From Acidobacteriota bacterium (GTDB lineage Bacteria > Acidobacteriota > Terriglobia > Terriglobales > Acidobacteriaceae), in NCBI GenBank assembly GCA_021811745.1, contig JAJZNH010000841.1, positions 1-5,656 on the forward strand: a stretch of 5,656 nucleotides of DNA. The letters are read 5' to 3'. A model generated the notes under the pieces. The model made no database searches. It saw nothing but the letters and a program-made list of their open reading frames with translations, and was not told the origin of the DNA. The position numbers were made by a program, and so were the translations under genes. This document shows, piece after piece, positions 5,468 through 5,656 of this stretch; position 1 is the first letter of the stretch, and each line of letters opens with the position of its first letter.

Positions 5468-5656
5468 TCACTCACGGAGAAAATTGAGCAACGACTCCGC
5501 AATACTCCGGGAAGCCTTCCTGCTATTTTCACCCATACGCGTCAATGCGGGCCAGTACCAAGGCCGGAACAGGGCAAAGCAGACGAAACGGGCAAGCCGG
5601 AAGCTGCCGGAGGGGGAGAGAAAACGGTTGAGATCGGGCAGGCGGTCATGGAGAGC
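5468..5656 (-). CDS. hpnG: C-terminal end of a probable hopanoid-associated nucleosidase/phosphorylase (HpnG-like)
   Basis: An open frame enters from the right edge and stops at TGA 5470-5468, giving 62 C-terminal residues. The piece has LPDLNRFLSPSGSF (residues 6-19), then RPWYWPALTRMGENSRKA (31-48) and a helical end. From memory this matches the tail of the HpnG/MTA-SAH-nucleosidase-like family, where a short acidic/Pro-rich loop is followed by a helix pair with an RP-x(3)-PAL-x-R-x(3)-[ND]-SR-[RK]-A pattern. HpnG removes adenine from adenosylhopane to give ribosylhopane. The catalytic domain is outside the window, so the call rests on the tail pattern plus the hpnC-hpnD-hpnE neighbourhood. 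It ends 19 bases before dehydrogenase 1. Alternatives are another nucleoside phosphorylase or an unrelated lipid-locus protein. Confidence 0.5.
   Translation of the reverse strand, partial: ALHDRLPDLNRFLSPSGSFRLARFVCFALFRPWYWPALTRMGENSRKASRSIAESLLNFLRE

Noticed and set aside
5449..5532. GTG at 5532 as the start of dehydrogenase 1, adding 28 residues
   Set aside because: It would overlap the end of the hpnG-like gene by 65 bases, and the added residues are the out-of-frame reading of that gene. ATG 5448 is a better start.

Overview
All genes in this window lie on the minus strand, and together they look like part of a bacterial hopanoid (triterpenoid lipid) biosynthesis locus. In transcription order, from high to low coordinates, they are: the 3' end of a probable hopanoid nucleosidase/phosphorylase (hpnG-like), two zinc-dependent medium-chain dehydrogenases, hpnC, hpnD, and the 5' part of hpnE, which runs off the left edge. 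The coding DNA is GC-rich. The hpnD-hpnE gap carries small GC hairpins of the CCCGC-TTC-GCGGG type, which I associate with Acidobacteriota (Terriglobia). The host assignment rests on that and on gene content, so it is an inference and not a proof.

Region by region: 5468-5656 is the C-terminal 62 codons of the hpnG-like gene. 4318-5448 is dehydrogenase 1, a normal-length threonine/sorbitol-dehydrogenase-like enzyme. 3037-4308 is dehydrogenase 2, whose enzyme body is preceded by about 77 residues made of seven 11-residue repeats. 2897-3036 is a 140-base gap with small repeats and no gene. 1934-2896 is hpnC. 1787-1933 is a 147-base gap with a GC-rich inverted repeat and a weak promoter candidate. 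806-1786 is hpnD, with a TTG start. 484-805 is a 322-base gap filled with hairpins and CTTTCAAG-type repeats. 1-483 is the start of hpnE.

How the genes fit together: HpnD condenses two farnesyl diphosphates to presqualene diphosphate, HpnC converts that to hydroxysqualene, and HpnE reduces it to squalene, the substrate of squalene-hopene cyclase (not in this window). HpnG acts later: it removes adenine from adenosylhopane to give ribosylhopane. Two sugar-alcohol-type dehydrogenases sit directly downstream of the hpnG-like gene, at spacings of 19 and 9 bases. They are therefore reasonable candidates for redox steps on the hopanoid side chain, such as ribosylhopane to bacteriohopanetetrol. This is an inference from position and family only.

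The most unusual item is the hendecad-repeat extension of dehydrogenase 2. It predicts a long amphipathic helix or coiled coil of the alpha-synuclein/LEA 11-mer style, possibly a membrane or lipid tether for an enzyme working on an insoluble hopanoid.
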